Origin: Struthio camelus
Lineage: Eukaryota; Chordata; Aves; Struthioniformes; Struthionidae
Length of the DNA stretch: 64,000 bases
Direction of reading: 5' to 3'
Assembly: GCF_040807025.1 (NCBI RefSeq)
Contig: NC_090946.1
Span: forward strand, 3,824,001-3,888,000
Below the pieces are notes generated by a model. The model had not been told where the DNA came from. It ran no database searches and worked only from the letters and a program-made list of their open reading frames with translations. Each line of letters starts with the position of its first letter. Positions within the stretch are counted from its first letter, which is position 1. Position numbers and translations under genes: made by a program. Positions 1 through 10,735 of this stretch are shown piece by piece.

Positions 1-3000
1 TATCTAATTTTGGTATCGTTATTATTTTGCATTCCTGGGTTGGGCAGCCTTGGACTGCTGCTTATTCCTTGCTTGAGTTTATACCTCATCAGCTGGATTC
101 AGCTCACCTATGTTGTGCTCTAAAAGTGGTGTCTAGTCTAAACCAGCTGTCTCAGCTCCCTCTAGGGTCAAAAGAAAGAAAAAGGCACTTCTGACAGTTG
201 CTTCAGCTGCTCCTAAAATCATTAGGAGGAACTGCCCTGTGAAGGGTCCTGTCTCGTGGTGGGTTTGCGATGACAAGTGTAGATAGAGATGGTGATATTT
301 AAGGGAGATGTGCTGAGACCCTTAACACTGCTGATGCTCGTGTTCATGCTCATGTTCAACACTCATGATGCTCATGTGATGTGAAGCCAGCCTTAAGCTC
401 CCTGAGACAAGCTAGCAACTCCACTCAGAGATATCAGAGCATTGTGTTTAAATATTCCTGCCTTACCATGGAAATAGCTCTTGTGGATGTGGTCAGAAAC
501 TGCCAGCCTCTAAAGAAGAAAAAATCCAAGCAGGGTCCCAGAGCCATGTCTGCCAACACCCTGCTCCCTCCCATCTGTTCCTCAAACCAACTTCCACCTC
601 AGGTCTCCCAGGTAGAGATCAAGTCAAACCTCATCCCATTGCTTCTCCAGCATAGCAGCCACCTTGGGCACGGGAAGCTTTGTTGCTCTGCGCAGTCCTA
701 AAGCCGAAGCCCTCTACAGTGCCTTGGTGCTGGGGAGCTGACCCAGTGGAGGTGCTGTGGCTGGGTTTTACCTTCTAAGCACAAGAGGAGCCGAGGACAG
801 GATGGGACTGGGGCCAGCATCCAGCAGGCTTTGTACAGACAGACACCCCAGCAGCACCACTGGGCCCATCTGCTGCTCACGTCTATCCTGGGCCTGTCAA
901 ACAAGCAGTGATTTGCCAGCGCTTGTCAAAGAAACCTGGGAGGTCCTCGCAGGCCAGCACGAAGGATCCCAGCCGTCCTAGCGAGCAGATGGGGATGATG
1001 GCCCCAAAGGAAATAGCTGTTTTCTGGCAGACCTGGAAGACAGTGGTCTGAGGAGGGAGGAAGAGGGCCTCAAAGTTTGTGTCTCGTGAGCTTTTCACCA
1101 TGTGTGGTGGCTCCGTTCCCAGGCTGAACTCTAATTTCCTATTGGAAAGAATCGCATCTCTTTTCGCTTTGGGAGGACGAGTGGTCAGAGACCCCTGCAC
1201 CAGCAGGCTCCCGCTGGGTCCCACGCTGGGAACTGTCTGGCAGTGTCTGCATCACCACTGCTCGGCCGCCCACACCTCAGGCTCATTTGTGGGGCGGTTA
1301 GCTGTCATCAGCAGAGATGGATCCACAGTATTGAGCATTGGACTTTGTCAGGAAGGAGAAACCTGACTAAAATTAAAAGGCAACAAAGGAGCTTTGTTAG
1401 GAACTTTATAGACTGACAATGCTTATAAGCTTTGTGCTAAACCTCATTTCACTACTCTCTTTCCTGTAAGAGAAACTCTGCCAGGACTGGGAGGCTCTTA
1501 ATTGTTGTAAGAAGCTGCTCAGGGCTCTGCAAGCCAGATGCTTGGGATGGGCAACTGCCAGTGTTACATATTTCTGCAATCCCAGAGTGGGCAAATGAGT
1601 CTCCAAGTGCCTTGTTAGGACTCTGCCAGGGCTGGCGCTTGGTTAATTGCAAAGCTAACTGTTGAGCACCCTTCTCTGAGCACTTAGTGACTCCCTCGTT
1701 TCCGGCAGTCCACTCTGCCCTATACCACCTCAAAGATGCTCTCAGCACATCTCTGACTCCTCCCTGTGCTGCTATTGCACGTGGCTCTGTCAACCCCAAA
1801 GACACCTGGGAGCACCACAAAGCTTCCTCTCCCATTTGTTTTTGAGCCAAGGTCCCCATCCTGAGCCGGCTTGGAAAGGGAGGTGCAAGGCTCTGAAGGG
1901 ACCTGGGCTGAGATACACAGTGCTTGGAGATACAGAGGTTTACACCTCCCCTTTCCAGGTGATACATGAATGCCTCACTGTTCAAACACGACTGCCCAGC
2001 CCATGATGTTGTTTAGTGGCGTTGCAAGCAATTCCCATGCAGAGTCCAAGCACCAGCACGACTTGAGGACCTTGCCCAGGTGGCAGTTTGGATGCAGTCA
2101 GCCTGTGCTGACAGTGAAGATGGTTTGATAGTTTGAATGAGAGCTGCTCCACACAAGCTGATCCCATCTGATGCTAGTCCAGGTCCTACCAGGCCAGAGG
2201 TAGTGCAGGAAAACCCTGTCTCCTGGGCCTGTTGCCAGCGCAGGGGCTACACTCTGGGCTCGGGAGCCACAAAGCCTCCTCAACTAGCCATCTGGCATCT
2301 CAGATCCCATGTGCAAACCTGAACTGCCTTTTTCTCCCAAGTTTTTACCGGCACAACTGTCGCCTCCCAGTCATCCCTGGGGGCTGAAGTAAGAGTAGGC
2401 AAGGGGAGCCTGGAGCTCTCCCCTCCATTGGTGCTCTTGGAGCAGCTGAGGGGAGGATCTAGGGTGGCCCCCATGGCCGACATGAAACCAAATGCTCGCA
2501 GCTGGGGGTGGAAGGCAGGATGGGCCCAAGCCTGGGCAGGGGGATCTCCTCCTCAGAGCATCCCAAGGGACAAGTGTCCAGCTCCTTCCCCAGGCTGCAG
2601 CAAAGGCCTTGGAGAGGGTGCCCACCGCCAGCTTGCAAAGCTAGCCCCTCTCCCTGTCCTGTTCTCCCACCCCATGCATGTGCCCCAGGGTTTAACCTCT
2701 CCTTCATGCAAACACAGATGAAAACATGCGTGGTTTTTGCCAGCATCTCTCCCCTCTGTTGGCAAAGCAGCCAGGATCATGCTTGTTGAGCAAGAGGGAC
2801 CTGCTGAGATTTCCATGAATAAACTTCCTGCGGGGAGCAAAGGGCAGCAGGACCATGTTCCCGGCAGGTCTGGGCCGTTCCAGCCGATTGGACCCTGACC
2901 ACTTCTTCCAAGGGGGAGACGGGCAGTGAAGGGACCACAAGGACCCGCTAACGCCTGGCAGTGTGCAGGAAGACGAGGGCAAGCCAAGGCTGAAGGAGGT

Positions 3001-3257
3001 ACCCAGGCCAGGGGCAAGGTGTGGGGAGCAGAATGGCATGTGTGACATCCTTGTGTCAGTGCAAGAGGATGTCAATGCCTCCCATGGCAATGTCCCATGT
3101 GCTGCTCCAAAGAGGAGGGTGGGAGCTGGCCTAGTCCCGTCCTCGCTGACCTTCAGCTCCTCTGTTGCCTCCCTGGCACAGTGGGTGCTCCGGGTGCTCT
3201 CCCCACGGCCTGCTCTTCGCGTGCTCCTCTTCCCCAGCCCCGCTCTGCCCACAGGCG
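1..3257. other. No recognised gene; 5' flank of the MS4A gene
   Basis: I see no coding exon with family resemblance here. A short ATGCTCATG-type simple repeat lies at about 331-380. The longest minus-strand open frames (883-1224 and 1452-1985) match no family I know and have no clear splice signals. A non-coding first exon of the downstream MS4A gene could lie here, but I cannot place it. Confidence 0.5.
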
Positions 3258-5761
3258 ATGGCAGCCACAGTGACGGACTCTGGTAGTGTGAGGATCATCA
3301 CGGAGGTCATCCCAGCCACAGACTCCCCAGCAGCCCAGCAGGCCTCCAGCTCCAGGCCAACTGCACCTGCCACCTCGTCCTTCCAAGTCCACAGCTTCAG
3401 AAGGGCTCAGCCCAAGGCACTGGGGGTGAGAGTGCAGCGCCCCAGGCGAGCGCACAGAGGATACGGGTTGCTGCAGGCCTCCCTGCCTGGGACAAGCTGC
3501 GGGGAAAGATGGGACTGGCCCCGAGTGTCACAAGGCAGGGATGCGCTGGCAGGGTTGTACGAGCAAGGACTTGCTCTGCCTGGGGGAGGTGGTGTTTGAA
3601 TTTGACTGCGTTTCTTTGTCTGCATGGTCAGCTCATATAGTCATGCTGAGTGCCAGCTGAGCACTCAGCTAGCCTGGGCTTCTTTCTCAGCACCACTGCG
3701 TGCGGCAAGGACATGTTGTGATGCTAGCAACAGCAAGGATGGGGTGTGATTTTGTTAATGGCCATGGTAACTTGGCATGCAGTGCTTTGGGCCAAGAGTG
3801 ACTGGGAACCTCTCTCCCATCTCTCCCTCCCCAGGCCATCCACATTGTCACTGGAATCATACACTTCTGCTGTGGGATCATTCTGACCGTGGTAGAGCAT
3901 GAGATCCCTTCCATCACTGTGGCCAGTGGGGTCCTCTTCTGGCTTGGGCTCCTGGTAAGCAGGGACATGCCTGGGCTCCACCTCCCTACTGCCAGTCGAG
4001 AACAGGGTGATCTCAGTGGATCTACTGCTCGCATTAAATTCCCTCATTACTAGGATCTCCTTTTATGCCCATATCTTCTGGCTGTCTCCTCTTCTGGGAC
4101 TGGGGGAGTTTGTGATTGCAGACCCAAACGCTCCTGGTGTGTCATTCAAGGGGCTATAGGATGTGCGCGACATGTAACAGGGAGCAGGAGGAATCCTGCT
4201 GCTGACTCTCCCATCTCTGTTTTTGGAGCAGCTCCTGGTCACAGGGTCTCTGCTGGTGGAAAGTGGAAAAAGAGAGAACATCCTGCTGGTAAGAGGGTTG
4301 CTGAGCAGGTTCAGTCAAGGCCAGGCAGGGGGAGGAACAGAGAGCTCATGGCATGCTTCTGTGGCTTCTGCCCCTCCTGGTGGCTCATGGGACCTCTCTG
4401 CAGCCTGGATTCATCCTATGTCTCTTCCGGGCCTAGCATGAAGCACCTAAGACCAGGCTTGCTCTCTGGAGGTGCCCAGTTCTCTTCCCATTGACAACTG
4501 AGGGTGGCCAACACCTCAAGCTTCAGGGCCTCTATGAAACGTTTAGAACCCAGTGGAGTCACTAGCAGATGATGGGGAGAAAAAATGTCACAGAGACCAT
4601 CTGCCCCTAGGTGGCTTCCCCAGGAGGCTAAGTGGCTCCACCCTGACTGCAGATCAGATCTAACCCTGCCATAAGGAGCTTTATTGGCTCCATGCAGCTT
4701 GGCAGCTCTGGAGTAAATCCCCTCTTCTCAACCTTAGTCAAATCACCCAACCTCTCTGAGGCCCCCCTGCTCAGACAGCTCAAATAAAAAGCACCAAGTG
4801 TCCTCATCCTAGCTCTGTGTCACTGTATCACCGGGGTTTCTGAGCTCTCTGTAAGCAGCTAGGGCTTCTTGCTGTGATCTGTACTGCTGCTTCGCTCTTG
4901 GCGGGAGCAGTAGGGATGGAGTGCTGCTGACGGCTGACGTGAGGCGACCACAACAGGTGAAGATCTGCTGCATCTTCAGCGCTGGGATCATTCTGAGCAC
5001 CCTGGTGGCCACCATTGTCCATGCCAAGACTATTACTGCAAGCCTTCCCGGGTGCGAGCACAACTGGCCTCACCAGCTGAGAGAAGAAAGGTGCTTCAAC
5101 ATTGACAGAAAGGTACAGGTTCCCAGTTCCCCCTCAAGCCAGCCACCACCTGCGGTCTTTTTGCCGTCACTTGCCTAGCCCAGGACAGCAAAGGAACTGC
5201 TGTCAAAATGCCCCATGGGTCTCAGCCTCCCGTGGTTGCATAGGCAGAAGGACAGGGGGATGGGGTTGCTGCTGCACAAGGGATGCAGATGACTCCAGTG
5301 GCCAGCAAGTGAGGCCTGCAGGGCCATTTTGCTTTCCTCCCTGCAGACCCTGAGCAATGGCTTGAACTTGGTGTTCGTCATCTTTTGCCTCCTGGAGTTC
5401 TGCACAGCGGTAGCAGCCCTGACGTTTGGTTATGGTGCCATCAAGCAGCACAACTACAGGCGCGTGGTAAGGATGGACCCTCGTCGAGGAGTGCACGTGG
5501 TTGTGAGGCTTCCCTGGGACTGGTAACAACCCCATTGCCCTGGCAGCAGAGTCCCCAGCCCAGCTCCCTCTGCAGTAAGGGAGAAGTCGGCTAGGGCACT
5601 TCAGTGGAAGCAGGGCCAGATATCTTCCCCCCTTTCCTACTCTGAGAAGATACCATCGACAAGGTCAATGGAAGCTGACATGCTCATGGGGACTCTTCTG
5701 CGTGATCCCAACGAGTCCCAAAGTGCCATTTCTGCTTCCCCTTATTTTCCAGGTGTTGTAA
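3258..5761 (+). CDS. Membrane-spanning 4-domains subfamily A (MS4A) protein, six exons
   Basis: Exons are 3258-3425, 3835-3954, 4232-4288, 4957-5112, 5347-5466 and 5753-5761. All have AG/GT borders and all junctions are phase 0, giving 209 residues. Four hydrophobic segments form the CD20-like tetraspan fold: TM1 starts AIHIVTGIIHFCCGIILTVV, TM2 spans the exon 2/3 junction (GVLFWLGLL then LLVTGSLLV), TM3 is ICCIFSAGIILSTLVATIV, and TM4 is LVFVIFCLLEFCTAVAAL. The 57-nt third exon is the small exon seen in mammalian MS4A genes. A larger loop with two Cys lies between TM3 and TM4. The start (ATG at 3258) opens a 56-residue hydrophilic N-terminus. The last exon adds only Val-Leu, so the C-terminal tail is very short. 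Family members act in plasma-membrane signalling and calcium flux. Position next to CCDC86 matches the MS4A10/MS4A15 end of the mammalian cluster, but one-to-one orthology is not settled. Confidence 0.85.
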
Positions 5762-5947
5762 GGACGGCAGAGCCGGTGTCCTTCCCCGCCAGGCCAACAG
5801 GGACGTGGCTACCCACCCCCATCGTCCCCCCGCCACGCCAGCATCTTGGGGCCACAGAAGCGGCTGCAGCGGCACCGGGAGGCGGCTGGGGGCCGGGGGG
5901 CAGAGGGGACACCGTGGCTCTCAGCTCTTGTCCCACACAGTGTCCGC

Positions 5948-5953
5948 AATAAA
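5948..5953 (+). terminator. Poly(A) signal of the MS4A gene
   Basis: AATAAA lies 187 bp after the MS4A stop codon and about 210 bp before the first possible CCDC86 start. The two genes are therefore tightly packed head to tail. Confidence 0.7.
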
Positions 5954-6063
5954 CAGCTCCCCGCAGCTGGCCTCGTGGGCGTCTCTGGGGGCTCCCGGGC
6001 CCCGCCGGCTCCGCGGCACCGGGAGGCGGCGGGAGGCCACCGAGGGCTTCGCGGCGGCCGCGG

Positions 6064-6141
6064 GGCGCCATGGCAACGGGTCAAAGGTCACCGGGCCCGG
6101 CACAAACATGGCGCCCGCTCCGCCCGGCATAAATATGGCGG
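6064..6141 (+). promoter_or_regulatory. CCDC86 promoter core: X-box-like site, DR1 and two YY1-like sites
   Basis: The region is CpG-rich. It holds an RFX X-box-like palindrome at 6064-6077 (12 of 14 match to GTTGCCATGGCAAC). A near-perfect DR1, GGGTCAAAGGTCA, follows directly at 6078-6090. Two ATGGCG(G) cores preceded by A-rich bases, as in YY1 sites, lie at about 6114-6123 and 6131-6141. There is no TATA box at a useful place. Binding is inferred from motif match only. Confidence 0.5.
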
Positions 6142-6207
6142 TCGGGTTGAGCTCTGAGCATGTGCGGCGCCCTGGGGACGTCATCGGCGGGCGCCGGCTA
6201 CACGGCC

Positions 6208-9022
6208 ATGGGGCGGCGGCGGGGGGCGATGATGGCGGCGGCGGGACCGAAGACGGGGCCGGGAGCAGCCGGGGAGCAGCCACCGGGCCCCGGGGTTGCT
6301 GAGGGGGGGCCCGGCCCCGGGGAGGCACCGGGGGCGGCCGCGGCCCCGGCCCCGGCCCGGCCGGCGCGGAGAGCAGCCAAGGGGCGGAAGGAGGCGACGG
6401 CGATCCCCCGGGGCAGGCCCAAGTCGGGGCGGGTGTGGAAGGACCCCGGGAAGAAGAGGTGGGGCTGGGGGGGGGGACCTAGGCTGCTGTGGGGGTCACC
6501 GAGTTGGGGGGAGGCTGGAGGGAGAGCTGGGTTGAGGGGGTGGGGGTCAGTTTGGGGGTGCATCGTCTCGGGGAGGCTCTGGGGGGCATCGTCAGTTGGG
6601 AGGAGGCTTGGGGAGGGGCTGGTTTGAGGGGGTAGAGGCTGGTTTGGGGGTGAGTTGACCCGGGGGGGCTCTGGGGTACAGTGAGGTCCTGAGCTGGGGA
6701 GAGGCTTGGGTGGGATGGGGCTGCTTGTTGGAGGGGGGAAGGGTTTAGCCGTGGGGGTGGCTGAGGGGGACTCCTGAGCTGGGCAGAGGCTTTGGGAGGA
6801 TCTGGAGGGGAGGGAAAGCTGCTGGGGGATGCCCTGAGCTGGGTGAAGTCTTGCAGAGATCCTGACCCAAGGAATTTTTGGAGGGAGCAAGGCTGCTGTG
6901 GGTCTCTCTCAGCTGCGGGGAGTGAAGTGGTCACTTCCTCAGTGGCTGACACGGCCTCTCTCTCTCTGCCTAGGTTCTCGCACATGATCCAGGACAAGCC
7001 CCTTCGCACCTCCTGGGAGCAGAAGATGAAGGAGCGGCACGAGAGGAAGCTTGTCAAGGACCTGGCGCGGCAGCTGCAGGAGGGAAAGCAGAGGGAGCGA
7101 GAGGTAACAGGCATCTGGGCCTTAGTGCCTGCTAGGGAGCGCAGGAGCCAAGCTCTCAGGGCACAGGACCCTGTGGGCAACTGAGGCAGCATCACCCAGC
7201 CACTTGTGCAGGGCAGCAGCTCTGCCTGTGCCCAGCTCTCTCTCTGGGGCTGTGGGGATCCTGGCACCCTATGGGGAGGGTTTGCTGGGGCCTTTGCTGT
7301 CCCAGACCTCAGACAGAGCTGCTTGGTCTCTTTGCCAGCAGGAGGTTTGTGCCGTTTTGCAGAGCCAGGCCATGACTAGAGATTTCTCACCTCTCCCCAT
7401 TACCTAACTGCGTACCTTTGCCCACACCCAAGGCTTTGGGGCCATGGGCTTATAGTGGCAGAGCATGCTCCATGTGCAGAGCGTGCTCCCGGCAGCTTGC
7501 ACAAACCCAGCTCTTTCCAGCAGCCGTTCTCCTGGACTGTGGCCAGGCAAGAGTGAATTCCCTGTTGTTATGCCACATCCAGGCGGTCACATGCTGCATG
7601 TCACTGACTTGAAATAAGCTCATATGGGCCAGTTCAAGTGTCATGTGGAAAAGTGCTGATAGCTTGATTTTGTGCTGGCAGATTTTGTGCGTGGCAGGTG
7701 CTGTTCTAGCCCTGCAGCCCTCGGACTGGTGTATCCAAGAGAGTCTACACGTTTGCTGCCAAAAGGAAGGGTCCAGCCTTTGCCGTGCTGGTGTCCCTGC
7801 TTTGTTAGTCATCTTGGCTTGAACAGTCATGTGGCCATGAGGGAGTTGCTTCTGGCTGGAAACTCATCTCCTCGGGCTTGTAGTGAGCAGATCTGACTTG
7901 TCCCATGGCACGGACATGGCTGGCACAAGGGAAATGGCAGGAGGAGAGGAGGGTGGAGCCCTTCATCAGCACCATGGTCCTGAGGTTGGTGTAAAGGGGT
8001 TGTGGCTCTGCATCACAAGTCAGTGCTGGTTTAGGTGGTGTCTGTTGTCCTCTCCAGTAGCTGCGCTACAGGCAGGAGTAAAATAGTAAGCGGAGACTGT
8101 CCTGGCCAGGTCAGCGGAGATGGATGTTGTGAAGTTGTTCCCTTGCTCTTGATCCCTGTTTATCCGTAGGTCAGAAAGATGGAGCTCTTGAGTCTGAGGG
8201 AAGGTGGCAGAGTTTGCTGATAGCTCTCCCAACTGATGTGGGTGGTGGGGTGTCTCCCTCCCTTTGCCTGGATTTGCCCTTCCTCCTCTGCCGTGTCCCC
8301 AGCCCAAAGGAGAAGACTTACAGCAAACGTTTCATGCTGTTCCCGCAGGAAAAGAAGCGGAGGCGGGAGGAGAACCTGAAACGGCGCCTGGAGAACGAAC
8401 GAAAAGCAGAGATCGTCCAAGTGGTGAGTTGCACTCTCGAGCACCTCCTAGGCGCCCAGGGCATTAACACCATTGCAGACCTGGCTGCCTTGAGATCCAA
8501 GCATTGGGCTTTGGTTTATTCCAAGCTGCCTTCTCCTCGCTTTGTCCCCTTTTCCTGGGGGCTTTGACATGCTTTGAGCAGCATTGGGAAGGATGGGGAA
8601 AGGACAAACCCAGATGGTTCTGTGCACAGGCTTTGGTCTTTGCTAGGTCCTGTCTTTGGCCATGGGAGGAAGAAAACCCTCTTGCAGCTGCTTGGCTGGT
8701 TGGTAGGCTGCTGTCCTGCAGCCCTGTACAGAGGGGCCTAGTTCCTGCTGGATATCTCCAGCTCGGCTTGGGTTGTGCTGGCCGTGCTGCTGGGGTGGGT
8801 AACGTGAGGGTGGAAGCCCTGTTGGGCCTGCCTGGCCTGGCTCTCCCCAGTGTGGTCTCTGTGTCGGGCCTGAAAGCTGCCTTTTTTTTTTCCCCCCACC
8901 AGATCCGGAACCCGCTGAAGCTCAAGCGGGCGAAAAAGAAACAGCTGCGGCGGGTAGAGAAGCGGGACACGCTGACTCTGCTCCAAAAGGCGCCCGTGCA
9001 GCGCAAAGCGGCAGCAGAATGA
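6208..9022 (+). CDS. CCDC86: Coiled-coil domain-containing protein 86 (nucleolar)
   Basis: Exons are 6208-6458, 6974-7103, 8349-8423 and 8903-9022; phases agree at every junction. The start at 6208 has a strong Kozak context (gccATGG) and gives 191 residues; an in-frame ATG at 6160 would give 207. The N-terminus is an Ala/Pro/Gly-rich low-complexity stretch. The C-terminal half is strongly conserved with mammalian CCDC86: [13 protein letters not shown], then [17 protein letters not shown], then the basic coiled coil [20 protein letters not shown], then [20 protein letters not shown]. The family is nucleolar/perichromosomal and linked to ribosome synthesis. The protein is far shorter than human (about 360 residues) because the disordered N-terminal region is reduced; the core matches in length. 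First-exon GC content is extreme, so the start remains less certain than the rest. Confidence 0.93.
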
Positions 9023-10457
9023 GACTGATGCCTGAGGAGAGGGTGCTGGGCTGGGGAGAGGGTGCTGGGCTGCAGGACCGACACACTGTCCTGGCTTCAG
9101 CCAGCCTGCTGCTCTGCCAGGCCCAGGCAGCTGGGGTTTCTGCAAATCTTGCTCCTCTCTGGAGCTCCAGGGATGTTTCCTTGGCTCTGTGGGCAGGAGA
9201 TGCTGCCCGGGCCCTCGGCATCAGATGGAGAGCTGGGTTACACAGTGGAGTGACCATCAGAACAGGCTGCCGGATCCTTCCTTCCCTGCAAAGTCGGGGT
9301 GTTGCTGACAGCCTGGGACAGGGCCGGATCTTGTCTCTCACTGGAATGAGAACTGCTTCTGCTGCCCAAATCTGTCTTGCCTTTTAAAAAGGGCGTGTGA
9401 AGGGATTTGAACTCGCCTCTAAGGGCTTGGGGTGGGGGGAGTCTGGCATCTCCAGGACAAGCTGCTGCTCAGGGCCTTCACTCTGCTGGGGACTGAGTGA
9501 TCTCTGGACTGGAGATCTTCCTGGGGATGCCGAGCACCAAGGCCTTTGTTAAGGAGGAGTCTTGCCCTGCTGGAGCTGGTTGTGTGGGGTGGAAGTGGGA
9601 AGTGGGTTTATCCTTGCTGTGGTACAGACCTCATGGAAGGGGAAAGTACAGTTCACATCAGACTCCTGTTGTATTTCTCCTGGGAGTGCTGGGGGGAGCT
9701 GGAGCATCTCTGCAGGGCAGGATGGGGGTTGGAGCTTGGGTTGGGAGATGGTGGGTAGGAGACAGGTGAAAGAAAGGGGCTTGGGGTTGGAAATCCACGC
9801 ATCTCTTGCACGTTTGTGGGTTTCTTCCCTCCCCCCCACCCCCCCATAAATGCCTTGTTTTGTTGATGGCAGCTGGACATTAACAGCTCTGTCTTCAGCC
9901 TAGTGTGAGCCAGACCTGTGCGGTGGCAGGGGCCACAGGAGAGCCCTGGGCTGGGGCATAGCTGGCTTCCAAGGAGCAGAAGGGTGGTGGGGATAAACAT
10001 GAGGCTGGAGAGGGAGGCAACACCTTGATTGCTGTAAGGCTCCCTGGCACAGAAGGCAAAGAGGGTGGTGCCCAGGGCTGGGAGCTTCTTCCTGGAGCTG
10101 TCAGCCAGCCAGGCCCGGTAAGATAGCTGCGTGCCGTTCTGAGACGGAGCGGAGCTGGGGGTGGATTACTGAACGGCTGCCTGCTCTCCTGGGCTGCCAG
10201 CAGCATCGTGGGGTGCAGGGGACCCCAATGGGCTGGGCAAAGCTACCGGTTGGATGGGGATTAGGGGATTTCCTGGGCCCAGGGCAGCCCTGGGCCCTTG
10301 ATTTATTTTTCTGCCGTGTCATGGATGGGAGCAAGGTGGTTGGAAGGGGTGGAATGGTCTGCTGGGAGCTGTGGGGTGCAGCCATGGGGCAGCCCTGGGC
10401 CTGGCCCAGGTCATCAACCGTGCGGGCGGGAGGTTGCATGCTTGGCTCCCATTGCTT
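9023..10457 (+). other. CCDC86 3' UTR and intergenic spacer
   Basis: I see no coding exon and no clear AATAAA in this stretch. The PTGDR2 receptor gene, which sits after CCDC86 in mammals, has no recognisable seven-helix reading frame here. Confidence 0.5.
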
Positions 10458-10462
10458 CCCTG

Positions 10463-10583
10463 ATTAATGATTGCCTTGGCGGAGGAGGCCTGGATAAAGG
10501 GCGAGGGTGGGGGAGGACGAGCCCTGCCTCCTGCCTACTCCCTCCGAAGCCGAGAGCCGCAGACCAGCCTTCATCCAGGCCAG
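10463..10583 (+). promoter_or_regulatory. Promoter and non-coding exon 1 of the thioesterase gene
   Basis: An HNF1-like site (ATTAATGATTGCC, 10463-10475) and a GATAAA TATA-like element (10493-10498) precede a short leader. The leader ends in CAG|GTAAGG at 10583. The matching acceptor is TAG at 10726-10728, seven bases before the start codon at 10736. The initiation point near 10520-10530 is inferred from TATA spacing. Confidence 0.5.
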
Positions 10584-10735
10584 GTAAGGGGGGGGGGGGC
10601 TTGCAGTCTCTTCCCGTGGCGTCAGGGCTGCAGAAGCCAGGCTGGGGCTGCGTGGGCGCAACCAGCACCGCCTGCAACTGCCCCAGGGCCGGCGCAGCAG
10701 TGTGACGCACAGCACCTCCGTCCCCTAGGCCAGCC

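Noticed and set aside
883-1224. 113-codon minus-strand frame with a hydrophobic stretch (TAISFGAIIPICSLGRLG)
   Set aside because: It looked exon-like, but has no clear splice donor before its stop and no family match I can name.
9385-9415. tRNA T-loop-like sequence (GGATTTGAACTC) after CCDC86
   Set aside because: The flanking bases cannot form a T-arm stem and no acceptor or anticodon arm is present.
9023-10457. Search for PTGDR2 between CCDC86 and ZP1
   Set aside because: No reading frame with seven hydrophobic segments or GPCR motifs was seen on either strand, so no feature is reported.
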